From NCBI GenBank assembly GCA_030549495.1, contig JAUIRK010001041.1, positions 1,178,001 through 1,242,000 of the forward strand: a stretch of DNA of 64,000 nt. Reading direction: 5' to 3'. Source of the stretch: Nectonema munidae. Its lineage: Eukaryota > Nematomorpha > Nectonematoida > Nectonematidae. A model generated the notes under the pieces. It saw only the letters and a list, made by a program, of their open reading frames with translations, had not been told where the DNA came from and did not search any database. How positions within the stretch are numbered: position 1 is the stretch's first letter; each line of letters starts with the position of its first letter. Below, one piece after another: positions 14,781 to 26,980 of the stretch. Position numbers and translations under genes: made by a program.

Positions 14781-14989
14781 TCAATCCTTATTTTTACCGC
14801 TATATGATCTTGATTGTTCTATTGTATGCTTTTTTGAGCCAATCTATGTACTCCCTGATGATAGTTATATCTTTTGAACTGTCAAAAGTCGATTTTTTCA
14901 ATATTTCTTATATCTTGAATAATTACTTTCTTACCTTTAAAATAACAAGATACTTTCCACCATGACTTCAATATACCTGATTTTTACAT

Positions 14990-15365
14990 GAAATTAAAAT
15001 ATAATTTTTTTGGCCAAATCTTCATTTAAATATACACCAGTATCCTTCAAAGTAGAATGTTTTTTAAATATAGAATCTCTGAGACTATATTCCTTAAATC
15101 GAATAATTATATGGCTTTTACCTTTACTTTTTACTTGATAACAGTTTTCAATATCTACATCGTCTACTTTCAAATTCATTTTAGAATTAAATGAGTTGTA
15201 AACATCACCTTTTGGGGTCGCAGTGGAGTTAGTCGATTCCAATCAATATCTCCGTAAATTTTTCTTTCTTTCATTTTGCTCAAGACACATTCAACTTTTC
15301 TTGACATATGCTGAATTCCCTTTCTAGTTCCTCGCATTTATCAACAACCTTCAGTAGCTCGGTCT
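14990..15365 (-). pseudogene. LINE ORF1 fragment (coiled coil + RRM-like)
   Basis: DIENCYQVKSKGKSHIIIRF, then LRDSIFKKHSTLKDTGVYLN and EDLAKKI, is the RNA-binding segment of LINE ORF1 proteins (IVKF..RD.IL....LKGTGIYINEDL in relatives). Upstream in another frame, TELLKVVDKCEELEREF is a short coiled coil. A frame shift separates the two. No reverse transcriptase is adjacent, so this is an isolated fragment. Confidence 0.65.
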
Positions 15366-15699
15366 TAAGATTATCAATCTTTATACTTCTGTTCATCTAT
15401 CAACTTCGAAAATTCACTTTCAATAATCAAGGAGGAAAAAAATATCTTTTTTTATTGTTTTTCTTTACTATCAAGTTTTCTTATCAAATCTTTTTCAATA
15501 AAACTTCTTGCAAAAGATAACCGATTGTGCCAAAAATGGCTAAACAACAAGAGATAAAGCATTCCAATATCATAAAATATGACAAATACATATCATCAAT
15601 AATTTTTCTGATAATGCTTTTGACGCTAGAACAAGACGAAAGGGAACAAGGAGACGAAGAAGAAAATTGATTCGCTATAAGCTGTATCATTTAAAGGAT

Positions 15700-17280
15700 T
15701 ACTGGAGCCGCTTGCTATAATGACCCTTATTATATATCAAAGTAAGCATAAATACATGGATTAGAAAAAAATGAGAATGAAGATAGAATGTATGCATAAA
15801 ATTATAAGACAAAAATGAATATATTCAAAACGGAGTTAGAGTAAGAGGGAAGTTTTTGAACACTTGCTAGGATAGTCTGAGATGCTTGCGAACCGTTGAA
15901 AATGGAAAAAGTAGTTGAAACTTATAAAGACATGAGTAAATATCAACATCGTATGAAACAATTTAAGTTTTTTCTTTTATTTAGAAAGTCTGGATGTGTT
16001 GTCAAATAAATCAAGATTTTTATTGTAGAACTTTATAACATTCCAAACAATCGAATTTTTTGATTTTTTAGCCCTCTAAAAAGAGAGGTGAACTTGCCGG
16101 TTGAGCGAAGGTAATAAAACATCCTAGTATAAATTGGGAGGAAAAAGATTTTGAAACACTATAGGAAGTTTGTCAATTGATAGGAGTATTTTAAGTTTTG
16201 GATGCGATTTTCGTTAACTTTCCATTTTATTCTCTGACATTTAACAGAAGCAAATGTTCTGCTCATCTAAATCTATAAACTCTTTCATATCGAAATTGAA
16301 ATATTGCAAATTAAAATCCTTATATACCAAAATTTTTTTTATCATCACCCATTTTAGTAAAGTAGTCAAAAGTTATATTTTCAGGTAAAGGAAGCTTTAT
16401 TATTTTTTCTTTAAGGTACAGACAAACCTTGAAGCGAAAAATAAGAAAAATAAAGAAATTTGAAACATTGAACATATTTTTGAAAAAATTAAATCTTTAA
16501 TAAATTAAAAATATATAACTAGGAGATAAAAATGGATTAAAAAAATGAATTTTTTTGTTCCACATGGTTTAAAATCAGCTAACGTATCTATGTCAATAAT
16601 AACATAGACTTTCGAAGTTTGTAAAATATAACAAAAAAGTGTCGACTGAAGCAATTCAATAGTAATCTTTTACATAGAAGAAGAAGAAGAAAAGTTTGTT
16701 TCGCAAAATTTAAAAGGAATAGTATGAAAAAAGACAATTTTGGTTAAGTAACATACATATAAGGAAAGTATGATTCACTTTTCACAAAACAAAATAGTGA
16801 CAAAAGTACAGAAGCAATGAAAAAACATAAATATTTCTAAAAAAAACATCACTTTTGGTTCAACAAAATACATTTTGTGATATTTGCGAGGTCAAGCAGA
16901 AGGCAAACATAGCCGCTGATATGCCTAACCAATTAAAGAGAAAATGGAAATCAAATATATATATACTCTAATAAAAGCAAGAAAATTAAAATTAAGCTAT
17001 TTTTTAACAATAAAATCTTGATAAAGAAAGAAAGATTTATTTACTATTCATTTTTACATAAGAAGAATAAATATATATATATATATATATAGTAATCATA
17101 AATAAAATGACTATAACAGTTTAATATATTTATATATAATTGAAGAGTTGTTAAAAACATAAGTAAATGGAATATAAGATAAGATGAGATATTTATTAAG
17201 ACTATGAACAGATTACAAAACAATGTATATATTGAAACAGATGTAGGTAACATTTAACATTAAGATAAGAACTGCACAAA
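15700..17280. other. AT-rich stretch without recognisable features
   Basis: Only short AT microsatellites (for example TATATA at 17070-17090). Confidence 0.5.
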
Positions 17281-17416
17281 TAGTCAGAAATGACCTCTTG
17301 TATGGCAGATATTTATAGGTTACAACATTTAACTCAAAAATCACAGGTGCAAACATAAATAAGATAACATAAGTAATTATTTAAAAATATATATATATAT
17401 AAATACGAATATATGT

Positions 17417-18110
17417 CTATTTATTACATGAGTAACAATTAATAGTCGAACAGACTTTGTTATAATCAGATAAAAATGTGTCATTCACAAGTTTTTTAAA
17501 GCCTTTGATAGAATACAAGTTAATGCGAAAAAAATTTATATTTGAATTATAAAATTGTGACATTTTATACTCAAAAGCTTGCTTAGAATTAGAACGTTTG
17601 TACGATGGGACTATCATGTTTTCTGTGAATCTAGGTGAGCATCTTTGTTTTTCGTAATTATACGAGATTAATTTATCGAAAGTATCAGGTAGCCAGTGAC
17701 TAACGTATTTCAGTGTAAGAATTGCAAGCTTTAGTTTATATATATATCAGACACTTTTAGAAAAGAAATTTGATAGAATAGCAGAGATGTATGTTCAAAG
17801 TAACTTTTGAAAAACATTAGTCTAAGTGTTTTTTTTCTGAAGAGACAGTAACTTGTTGGTGGAAGAGTGACCCCAATTTACAACACTATAGTGTAAATGA
17901 GGGAGAAAAAGAGATTTGTAAAGAAGTATTAAACAGTGGGAAGAGAGAAATTTTCTGCAATATTTTAAAACTCCTGTAACATACGAAAGTTTATTACACA
18001 CATAAAGGACATGATCGTTCCATTTAAGTTTTTCATTAATGATGAGACCTAAAAGGTTAAACTTTCTCACCAAAGACACTACTGTTTTGCTAAGTATTTC
18101 AGTAAAATCA
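17417..18110 (-). pseudogene. 3' end of a second non-LTR retrotransposon copy
   Basis: FNLLGLIINEKLKWNDHVLY, then LYKSLFLPHLHYSVVNWGHS and LQKK are the post-palm part of the reverse transcriptase, homologous to 18561-19000 of the neighbouring copy (KLLGLFIDSNLRWKEH; LYKSYFLPHIFYNLLNSGHS). The C-terminus lies at 17617-17417 after frame breaks. 5'-truncated, as is usual for LINE copies. Confidence 0.75.
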
Positions 18111-18429
18111 TCACAATAAAATGCAAGTGAAAAGAAAGTGTTTCAAAAGGTTAAAAAGCTAACCCGCTTCTAGAAACACTATACACATCAACAAACTTCG
18201 AAATCAAAAGAAGTATCTTAAGTAAATGTTAGCAAACAAATAAAATATCTAAATGAATTGTGTACAGTAAGAAAAAGTGATAATGTACACATATCTACAA
18301 AAAAAACAAGTGCAACTCTAAACTAAATGATTAACTTTAATCACTTTAAAAAATTAAATTAGAATTCAGATTAAAGTGCCAAAAATAATAAAATCAGAGA
18401 ATATAACTTTCTAAAGCGTCATTCTTAAA

Positions 18430-19243
18430 AAAAATTTTTAATTTTGAAAAAGTATTATTATAAGTTTGGAAAGTATCAATATTATGGTGCCAACAGTGTG
18501 TTAATTTCCAAACTATAGACTGTTTGGAGTTTTTTAATCTATAGGAAGGTAAACTCATATTTAATGATGTTCTAAGATTCCTTTTTCTAGTTCAAAATTA
18601 AAAGTAATTAACTGCATAAAGTTAAAGGGAACATACTGAGTCATCATTTTAAAACAAAAAAGCGATAGTTTTAACTCATATATGTCTTCAACTTTAAGTA
18701 AACCAAAATTTGAAAAGACACTGTCAGTATTAGATATATTTTGCTTATTAAATATTAGTCTGATCATTTTCTTTTGAAGAACAAAAACATTGTATAGATT
18801 AGAGTGTCCCGAATTTAAAAGATTGTAAAAAATATGAGGAAGAAAATATGATTTATAAAGATGTATTAAAGTATTTCTATCTAATTTGTTGTTTAATAAT
18901 CGGAAAATACCTACTAGTGAAGCTAACTTTGAACAAACGAAATTTTTGTGCTCTTTCCATCTTAAATTACTATCTATAAATAATCCAAGCAATTTAAATT
19001 CACGTACAAAAGCGAAACCAAAAACAGATAATAATTTATTCCTACAAACAAATTTGTTAGAGAAAATCATTCCTTTAGACTTGGATTTGTTGACCGACAA
19101 TCCGTTCATAGAAAACCACATATTTACCTTATTTAGGTTATCTATAACGGCAGAATAATTAGCATCAAATGAAATTTTGTTGGACGAAATTAATAAAGTC
19201 ACGTCATCAGCATATAAATAAAAATCTATATTACTATTGGAAG
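18430..19243 (-). pseudogene. LINE reverse transcriptase, 3' half (split by a hAT element)
   Basis: Begins at the insertion point with SNIDFYLYADDVTLLISSNK: YADD is the catalytic motif C. The rest of the thumb follows to about 18561, then a frame shift and a C-terminal tail to about 18430. Its 5' half resumes at 24785 beyond the inserted hAT. Confidence 0.85.
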
Positions 19244-21209
19244 CAGTGATGTGGAAGCACCTCATATCTAATTGCTTCTGCTTCCTGCTACCAAAAAAAA
19301 AACTGCTTCCGCTTCCGAAGTTTTATGTCAATAAGTGACCAGTATTAAAAAAATATAAAAAAAAATCTAAGAAAATATCATAATAAAAAAATTTATTCTC
19401 GAAAAAATTTAAAACTAAAATAAAATATTTGATTTTTAACATAACTTATTCATTCGAAGAAAAAGAATTGAATTTAAAAGGTTTTTGTTCATATTTGATC
19501 TGTTGTTTCTCAAAATAAGCTTAAGTTGAGAAAACATTCTTTCAACTGAAATTTGTGTGGCTGGTAAAGCAGTTACAGTTTGACATGTTAACTTCGTAAT
19601 ATTTGGATAGCAGTCGATTATATCCCAAACATGGTTAAAATTACGAAAACTTCTAAGTTTTTCAATGTCATTGAGAGCCTTCGAAAAATTAGTATCTTCA
19701 GCATCTTGGCTTGCAGATGTATCTAAAGTTTGTAGATATTCTTGAAACTTACAAATTTTTTCATTAGACGTACATTGCATCCTGATCAAATTTGAGCTAT
19801 TGTTGTTATTTTTAGAAAGGGATGAATCACCTAAGTTTAAAAATAACTCTATGCGCTCATTTACTTCTTCAAGTGTTTTTTTGCTATCTGTTTTTGCTTT
19901 ACAGATAATAAATTTCTTGTGCAAGCATCAATCCAAATTGCTGCTATAAAAAGTTTATTTTCTAATATCTTTTTTTTCTCTATTTTTTAAGCAATTCACA
20001 AATTCATGAGCTTTATCTTCTAGAGCTTCTAAATTAAAAATTGTTTCTTTCCATTTGTAATAAACTTCACTAGCTGTGCAAGATTTCTGTTGAAAATATA
20101 AAGTTGCTTGATAAATAATTTTAAGTATAGAAATTATGAAAGTAGCTTTTTCCCAATCAGCTTCATTCATCTCAATTTGAGGCATTCCCAAATCTTCAAT
20201 GTATTCTTTGAGATCATGCAGTCTTTTCAACATTAAATATGTTGATCCCCATCTTGTTGGCGTATCAATGATCATACTTTTGTAAGATCTACGTTTCAAG
20301 ATTGCATCTGTATGTGGAGCTCTTAAACGAGATGCAATATCCCGTATTTTATTCAAAAATTCTGCCCAACTTTTGAGACCATCTTTGACTCCAAGTTGTA
20401 AAGTATGTTCCATGCATCTCATGTGAAATACTTTATGTGATAAAAAATCTGCAGGATAACTTTCGCATTCATATTCTGAATCAGAATTTTCGGAATCTGA
20501 AAGATCTTTTTTCGACTCTTCGATGTTCATGAACTTAATAGCTCTTGTCATGTTAGCGGCGTTGTCAACGACACAACCTAAAACTTGTGAAAGTTCAAGA
20601 TCAAAATCTTTTAACGTTTCAAGGATGTAGTTTTTTATGTTTTCGGAGTCGTTGAAGGAATGTATATCAACCAAGGAAAGCATTCGCTCATTTATAAATT
20701 TTTTTTCGCAATAAAACTGAGCAGTTATTCCAAAATATCCTTTGAAGATGTCTTTTTAGGTTGGATGAAGAACCTCCAGTTTTTAGTTTTGCAATTTTTT
20801 TATGGCAAAGCTTTTCATGATTTAACCTTGGCTATACGCACGAATATCACTATAGCACTGTATACGCACATATGGCAATTTACTCCATAGGCTTTTTAAT
20901 TCAAAGAATTACATAGAGTAAAAATCAATACAAAAATCAATGAAGAAAATGTAAATGAGCGATGTGATTTTGTGTATGCAGAGATTTTACAAACACACTT
21001 GAACACAATTGCTTGTGTAGAATCCTTCATATCCACGACATCATACGCTATAAATTCACCTGCACAAGATTATACGTACATTCATAAAAGTACATTCCGA
21101 CCAATTGTATTAAATAAACCATACGTGCATACGCATAAAATTTTGTTATCTTTCCACGTTTGCTTCCTTTTTTGAGTTTTGAAGTACAACAAAGTTTATC
21201 AACTTCATA

Positions 21210-24018
21210 ATGGAATCTGATTCTTCTTCTTCTTCTCTTTCTGAAAGATCTTCTTTTTCAAGCTTTTTTTCTGAAGAAAACTCTCAAAGTTCGGATTTGG
21301 AAGAAGACATTGATGACAATTTGATTTACCCAGATCAGATTGATTACAGTTGGGAGCCGTTTTATGATTCACGCGGAAGAGTTGGAAGTGAAAATATAAG
21401 AAATGTTATAAACTTTCCACCTGGTCCCAAAAACTCTGCTATTATGGAAACTAATATCTTGAAAATTTTCCATTTTTTTTTTACCCAAGAATTGATAGAG
21501 TATCTTTTCCTCAAAACCAAAAAAAAGATGGATTCTAACTATGCGTAAGTTTTGAAAATATTCCAATATTGCCTTCTATATTTTTTACTTTTCACGAGAT
21601 CGGAAATCTTTTTTGGTCTTTTTCTTTTCTAGTAAAAGTAACACAATAGTAATTATTTTTATGACACTAAGTGAGGTTTCCATCCAAAAATGACTAGCTT
21701 TGTAATGTGGTAACTTGAGGTACAAAAGTCAAAATCCACAACTCTTGTTTTTTTCAACTAAATTAATTAAATTTTTTGTAAATCAATCTTCCAAATAAAG
21801 TAATTTAGAATGTTGAAATAACAATAACATTTTTATTTTTCAATCACGGTAGTAACTTCAAAAACCTAAATTATTTTATAAAAGTTTAACCTGCCCTCTT
21901 TCAGGAGTGAGCAAATGAAAGTAGTCCGTTAGTAAGGTACCAGGTCAAAATTTCCAAAAACCAAAATCTCTTAAAACAAAATCTTCAAAAACCAAAATCT
22001 CCTAAAACAAAATCTTCGAAAACCAAAATCTCCGAAAACCAAAATATCCGAAAACGAAAATGCATGCCTGCAATTCGTTGCAAAAATTAAAAAATTACAT
22101 ACACTCACACACATACGTTTTTCATCAGAGATTTTTATTCTAAAGGCCCCGAGGTTTTTTCGGAGTAGATTAAGATTGGGTTGGTAAAACTGTCTAGTTA
22201 TCGTAGTATCATAACTATTACAACAATATTTACCCCGTACGGGAACCTTCGATACTATTTCAAGAGGAGTCTAATGAGTTTTGTATTTTTATAACGCCAT
22301 ATATAATACTTAAGTTTCTTTGCTTCACCCAGCTTAATTTATATGTTCAGAGAAAAGTTAGATAACTGTTTATCACTCACCAAAAGGCTAGTGTGGTAAA
22401 ATGTGCAAGATGAATTTGGACTCAGAATTCTGACGGGTAGGCCCATATCTGGATCCTCGACCGTATAAACGATTCACAATTCAATTCACAAATAAGCACA
22501 CCACACATACATATACCCAAACGATCACACATACATATACCCAAACGACACACACACACACAAACACAAACACATACATGCAAAAAGACAGATCAATTTT
22601 ATCAAGAGCTTTACATAAATTTCAGTCCATTGATTTAGTTTTGTGTAATTTATACTTATAGAAGGTCAAGTAAATATTTTTTTAAATTTTACGTTTAGAA
22701 CATCAAATCCTAAGCATAGTAATCTTAGACACTATGCAGATAATTTTCAAGTGTTTCACTTAGTTTCCTATTTGTCTTGCTTGATGTATATAGGTCAATC
22801 AATGGATCAGAGAATAAAAATTTCCAACTTGTTCAATGAAGCTTTTGGTGTTCCTTTTTGAAGGCTGCACTTGGTAGAAATATGTTTGTTCTGATACACA
22901 ATTTTTTAACTTTTGATGAAAAAGCTGAAAGAAATCCGAATGATAAAATATCAGCTATAAGAAAGATTCATGATCATTTTTATGACACTTTTTCTAACTT
23001 TTGGACTCCAAGTAAAGTGGTTACAATAGACGAACAGTTGGTCAGCTTTAGAGGAGGATGCAATATAAAGATATATGATCCTAAAAAGCCCGGTCATTAT
23101 GAACTTAAATTTTATCATCTAAATGATGCTGAAAGTTTTTATTTTCTCAAACCAGAAATTTACATCTCTGGTTTACCCAACAGAGAATACTTTTCTTCTA
23201 AGAACATCATCAAAAGATTGGTAACAGATGCAAATCTACCTGATGGCTGTGGGCTTTATATTGATCGATTTTTCACTTCCCATGAAATTGCAGAGTGGGG
23301 ACTTACAAAAAATATTACCATTTGTGGTACAGTCATGTATTCTCGAAGATTTATCCCACGAATTCTTCAGCCTTCTTATTTGAAATCTCTTGATCTAAAT
23401 GAATGTGAATCCCGTATCATTTATTCTCGCCAAGCTTCCCTTTCCGCTTATATTCCTCGCAAGCATGCAAAACGCAATTTTAAAGTTGTCTACATTCTTT
23501 CATCTCAACACAGAAAAAAGGTCGAGATTTCTTCTGAGTTTGCTAAGCCTGAATCTCTAATAGAATATAACAAATACAAAGGCGGGGTAGACGTCGCGAA
23601 TAGAATGGTCAAGCAATACCGAAGCTACAAACCTTGTAGAAGATGGACTCGAGCAGCTTTTGCGAATTATCTTGATATGAGTGTTCTAAATTCTTTCATC
23701 ATTGCGAAGTTCAATGCGCCTGACAACTACCCATCAATAAAAAGTAGTGGAAGAAAAGTGTTTATAAAGCATTTGGCTATGCTTTTGAGCGAAGAGTCCA
23801 TGAAAATCAGGTCGCAAACTCCTCAAATAAATCTAAAGACAAAAAATATTTTAAGCTTCTATGGATTTTACCAGGTTGACAGCTCAGAATCATCAAGTAG
23901 CCGAGGTTTCTGCAATATTTGCAAGCCTAAAAAAAGTAGAACAACGCGAAAATGTAAGAAATGCTCTCTGTTTATGTGTAAAAATCACACTAAATTAATA
24001 TGTGAAAACTGTATATAA
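21210..24018 (+). CDS. piggyBac transposase, two exons, one frame shift
   Basis: Exon 1 at 21210-21544 carries the acidic Ser-rich N-terminus and ends at a GTAAGT donor. Exon 2 starts at 22699 after ACGTTTAG, and the phases agree (phase 2). A missing T in the T5 run at 22855-22859 shifts frame just before LKAALGRNMF. The rest is open to 24018. Catalytic Asp candidates: TIDEQ, GLYIDRFF and GGVDVANRM. The fourth family position (Asp three residues after GGVD) is Asn here. A C-terminal Cys-rich domain (CNIC..CKKC..CKNH..CENC) is intact. DNA-cutting transposase acting in the nucleus; probably only recently dead, or intact if the T run is a sequencing error. Confidence 0.88.
21950..22062. repeat. 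Minisatellite (CGAAAACCAAAA units) in the piggyBac intron
   Basis: About seven 14-16-bp units such as ACCAAAATCTCCGAAA. A related run lies at 40505-40610 on the other strand. Confidence 0.8.
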
Positions 24019-24784
24019 TTTTTTTTTATCTTCCTTGTCAATAAATTTTTTTATATGAAGTTGGAAGGCTATTTTTTCTTGAAAGTTTTAACGCCATCTA
24101 GAAAATTTAAAGTCAAAAAAATGGTTTTTCGAAAATATTCAGAAAAAAAATATTCATATGGTAATTTCAGGTATAATCCATGAAAAATCATAAAATTACT
24201 TAAATTTACATGGTAGTTAAAAAATTACGATAGTGAGAAAATTTTACGCTATCGAGTTTTTAAATATTGGTGTGGAGTAAATTGCCATATGTGCGTATAG
24301 CGAAGGTTAATGAGCATAGACAAATGAAAAAACCATCTTCTTCTTTGAAGTATTCATAAACTAAAATTTCACGCGACATTTTTTAATTAGTTTAAAAAAA
24401 TAAAATGAATAAATAAATAAAAATAATTTTTAATATATGAAATGTTTATAGAATAATATGTGTCATAAAAATAAAATAAATACATAAAAATTTTTGAACT
24501 TATATTATATAACTCTAAATTTATATTTTTTCCAGTTACATTGTTTTGTTAAATATGAGTTTATTAAGTAGTTTGTTCTGTAAAATGATTTAAGTTTAAA
24601 ATAAAATGGAATTTAATTTATAGTCTAGATAGGAGAAACTAAAATTTCGCAATTGAAATTAATTTGACTAGTTTGTTATCTTTTTTTTTTAATTGACAAT
24701 AAGGGTGATAAGTTTGCTTCTGCTTCCTGCTAAAAAAACCTGCTACCGGTGCTTCCGGTTCCCGCTACCGCTTCCACATCACTG

Positions 24785-25945
24785 ATTGGAAGTATAAACA
24801 TTATTAACGAATATTTTGAAAAGAAGTGGGCCCATCACTGACCCTTGTGGAACTCCAAAATTCAAAACAACAAAATTGGACGAGCAATTCTTGATTTTTA
24901 CAAACTGTTTCCGGTTTATCAGATATTCTTTCACAAGCTTCAATGACAAGCTATCAAACCCACGTGATTTCAATTTTGATAATAATAATAATAATAATAA
25001 TAATAAGCTATGCCTTATAGAATCAAACGCTTTAGTCAGATCCAAAAATATAGCAATTGTATCCGACTTATTTTCCAAATTTTCTATAATTTTATTAATT
25101 AACGATGAATGTAGATTTTCAGTTGAGCAACTTTTCTGAAGGCAAATTGCTTCTCATAGTAGAGACAATTTTCAACAAAATATCTATCAATTTGTATAAA
25201 AAAAAGAATTCTTTCAAAAAATTTTAGATATAGTTGGAATAAGCGTTATTGGGCGGTAATTTTCGGCAGAGTTTGGAGAGCCTTTTTTTAAAATAGGAAC
25301 AACTTTACCTATTTTGAAACTTTCAGGATATATCCCTTTCGAAATACAAGAGTTAAATATATGATAAAGTGGAACACAGATATAGTTAATGATTGACTTA
25401 ACAATCTTCATAGAAATGCCATAAAAATCTTCACATTCTTTTTCTTTGAAGCTTTGAACTGCTAAGAGTATATCATTAACAGTGATTTCGTTAAATGAAA
25501 AGACAGAATTTGTAAAAAACGAAAAATTATTTAAAATCTTTTCATCATCTTGTGAAAGTGCGAATTTAGCAAATTGATGATTGAAAACTTCAGCTACAGC
25601 CCGAGGATCATCTATCAATTTTCCATCATGTTTTAGAGTCAGAACTTTATCAAACTTAGGTTTAAAAATAAAATTCACATTTTTTCAAAAAGTCTTATTA
25701 TCATGGGTATTTGAAAATTTGTTAGAATAAAAATTAAATTTCAATTTTCTGCACATACTTTTCACTTTATTTCTCACAGTGATGTACTTCCTACTATGTG
25801 AATAGAATTGCTGGCCTGTCGATTTTTTACATAATTTATGTAGTTTGTCCCTTGTTTTAATTAACTCTAGGAGTTCATCTGTGACTCAGGAGCATTTATT
25901 ATGCTTAAATTTTTTAAACCTGCCATTCGTGCTTCTAAAAATAAA
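24785..25945 (-). pseudogene. LINE reverse transcriptase, 5' half (split by a hAT element)
   Basis: Read on the - strand: KSTGQQFYSHSRKYITVRNK, then GIYPESFKIGKVVPILKKGS and NYRPITLIPTISKIF (fingers). A frame shift follows near 25214. Then FLDLTKAFDSIRH (motif A with catalytic Asp) and GVPQGSVMGPLLF (motif B). A (TTA)n run at about 24979-25005 inserts a Leu string after motif A. The CR1/jockey-like superfamily is likely, the clade uncertain. Endonuclease and ORF1 are missing, so the copy is 5'-truncated. Confidence 0.85.
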
Positions 25946-26317
25946 ACAACAAATCACACTTTATAGTAACCGGTTACACTTCGTGTTCTTGTTGCTCACA
26001 GCAATGAATAATAACTGGTAGAAGTTCCTCATATGTATCTTGTTTACCGATGAAGAAAGTCATTACAAGTAGAACAGTGACTTCTCCAAGTGAGGCGTTG
26101 ATCGCACATAGCTATAGAAATCCTGGAGGTCCATTGCAAAACACCCATTCATAAACCACGTCTCTGCTGCAGCAAGATCAAATTTATCAAATGGTTATTT
26201 TATACAAGCGCCGTTCTGACCTTTTAAATATCTCCTGCAAAAGGAAAATAAATGCACATATCAAATGTTAAATCTAAATTCTAGAACTATCTTTTATTGT
26301 ATGTATCTCTTATTATA

Positions 26318-26468
26318 AAGGTAAAGGTACCATGGGGTGTTTTCATCGAGAAGGCACAATTGCGCCGCTTGTATCGAACTATGAGAAAGTAGGCTTGATG
26401 CGGGATCGAATCCAATACCTTGAGTTATTAAATCTCAGTACCTAACCAACCTTACTCCGCCCCCTATG
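26318..26468 (-). mobile_element. tRNA-derived SINE (copy A)
   Basis: On the - strand: TGGTTAGGTACTGAG (A-box-like) and GGATTCGATCCCG (B-box-like), then a tail with CGATGAAAACACCCCA and GGTACCTTTACC. Shares this layout with copies at 33541, 27832 and 59686. Confidence 0.75.
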
Positions 26469-26824
26469 GAGAAAAAAATATATAATTTTTTTTGGGGTTG
26501 TTTTAACTTTATTTATTAATGAAAGACAATTCACAAAAATATTATAATTACTGAGTGTATTTTTTTATTCTCTTTGCAAATAAATCTTCTTATTCTTCGT
26601 CAGTACAATAATCTTCGGAATTTGACATTTTTGATTGCATCCGAGAGCGAAATGCGGATATGATTCGGAGGATATAAATTTATTCTTTGAAACCATTAAA
26701 CTATGTTTGTTGTTAATCCTATATTATATTCTTTGGAAATCTGTTAAAAGATATTAAAAATGTTTTTTTATATCATACTACCTTAATATTTTTTCATATA
26801 AATAATATATATATTTTTTTTTAG

Positions 26825-26980
26825 TTTGAATAGCACAAAAGAAATGCATACCTTAACCTTCAGCCGAGCTTTGCTAGATGCTGCACATGATTTGAGCTTC
26901 GAGCAAATTCAAACACTTCCGCATCCATTCAATGATTTCGTCAGAAAAAAGAAAGCTACTTACGAAAAACGTCAATACTT
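26825..26980 (+). CDS. BAZ1-like exon, first copy of the pre-DDT module (part 1)
   Basis: Open stretch after an acceptor (pyrimidine run then TTAG at 26824) and before GTAATA. It reads SRALLDAAHDLSFEQIQTLP, then a basic tract RKKKATYEKR. It aligns with the later exon 34896-35054 (LELAKILDSSQIENLP, then EVIRKKK) and with the LPEEL-LVQKR segment ahead of DDT in WSTF. Both copies start in phase 2 and end in phase 2, which is strong evidence that they are duplicated exons and not chance ORFs. Too short to be picked up as a Met-started ORF. Confidence 0.6.

Larger units (their letters stand above)
20822..24310 (+). mobile_element. piggyBac element with TTAA target duplication
   Basis: TTAA at 20822-20825 and 24307-24310. 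Ends CCTTGGCTATACGCAC (left) and CCTTCGCTATACGCAC (right, read inward). ACGCACATATGGCAATTTAC is a further shared block, displaced by about 25 bp on the left side. The insertion splits the BED finger of the host hAT. Confidence 0.93.
19436..24379 (-). pseudogene. BED-finger hAT transposase, interrupted by piggyBac
   Basis: ATG at 24379 opens MSREILVYEYFKEEDGFFIC with the first zinc Cys pair. The frame meets the piggyBac TTAA site (24307-24310) and resumes at 20825. After a 1-base shift, GGSSSNLKRHLQR completes the BED finger. The body 20683-19955 holds the RNase-H-like core with TPTRWGSTYLMLKRL. After another shift, 19924-19436 ends with the dimerisation block TALPATQISVERMFSQLK. Broken by three frame shifts plus the insertion, so inactive. 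Confidence 0.88.
19244..24784 (-). mobile_element. hAT element, 5541 bp, inserted in a LINE, with 8-bp target duplication
   Basis: Terminal inverted repeats CAGTGATGTGGAAGC / GCTTCCACATCACTG are perfect. ATTGGAAG is duplicated exactly at 19236-19243 and 24785-24792. CTGCTTCC-type subterminal repeats occur at both ends. It carries a - strand BED-type hAT transposase and is itself interrupted by a piggyBac at 20822-24310; without that, it would be about 2.05 kb. Confidence 0.95.
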
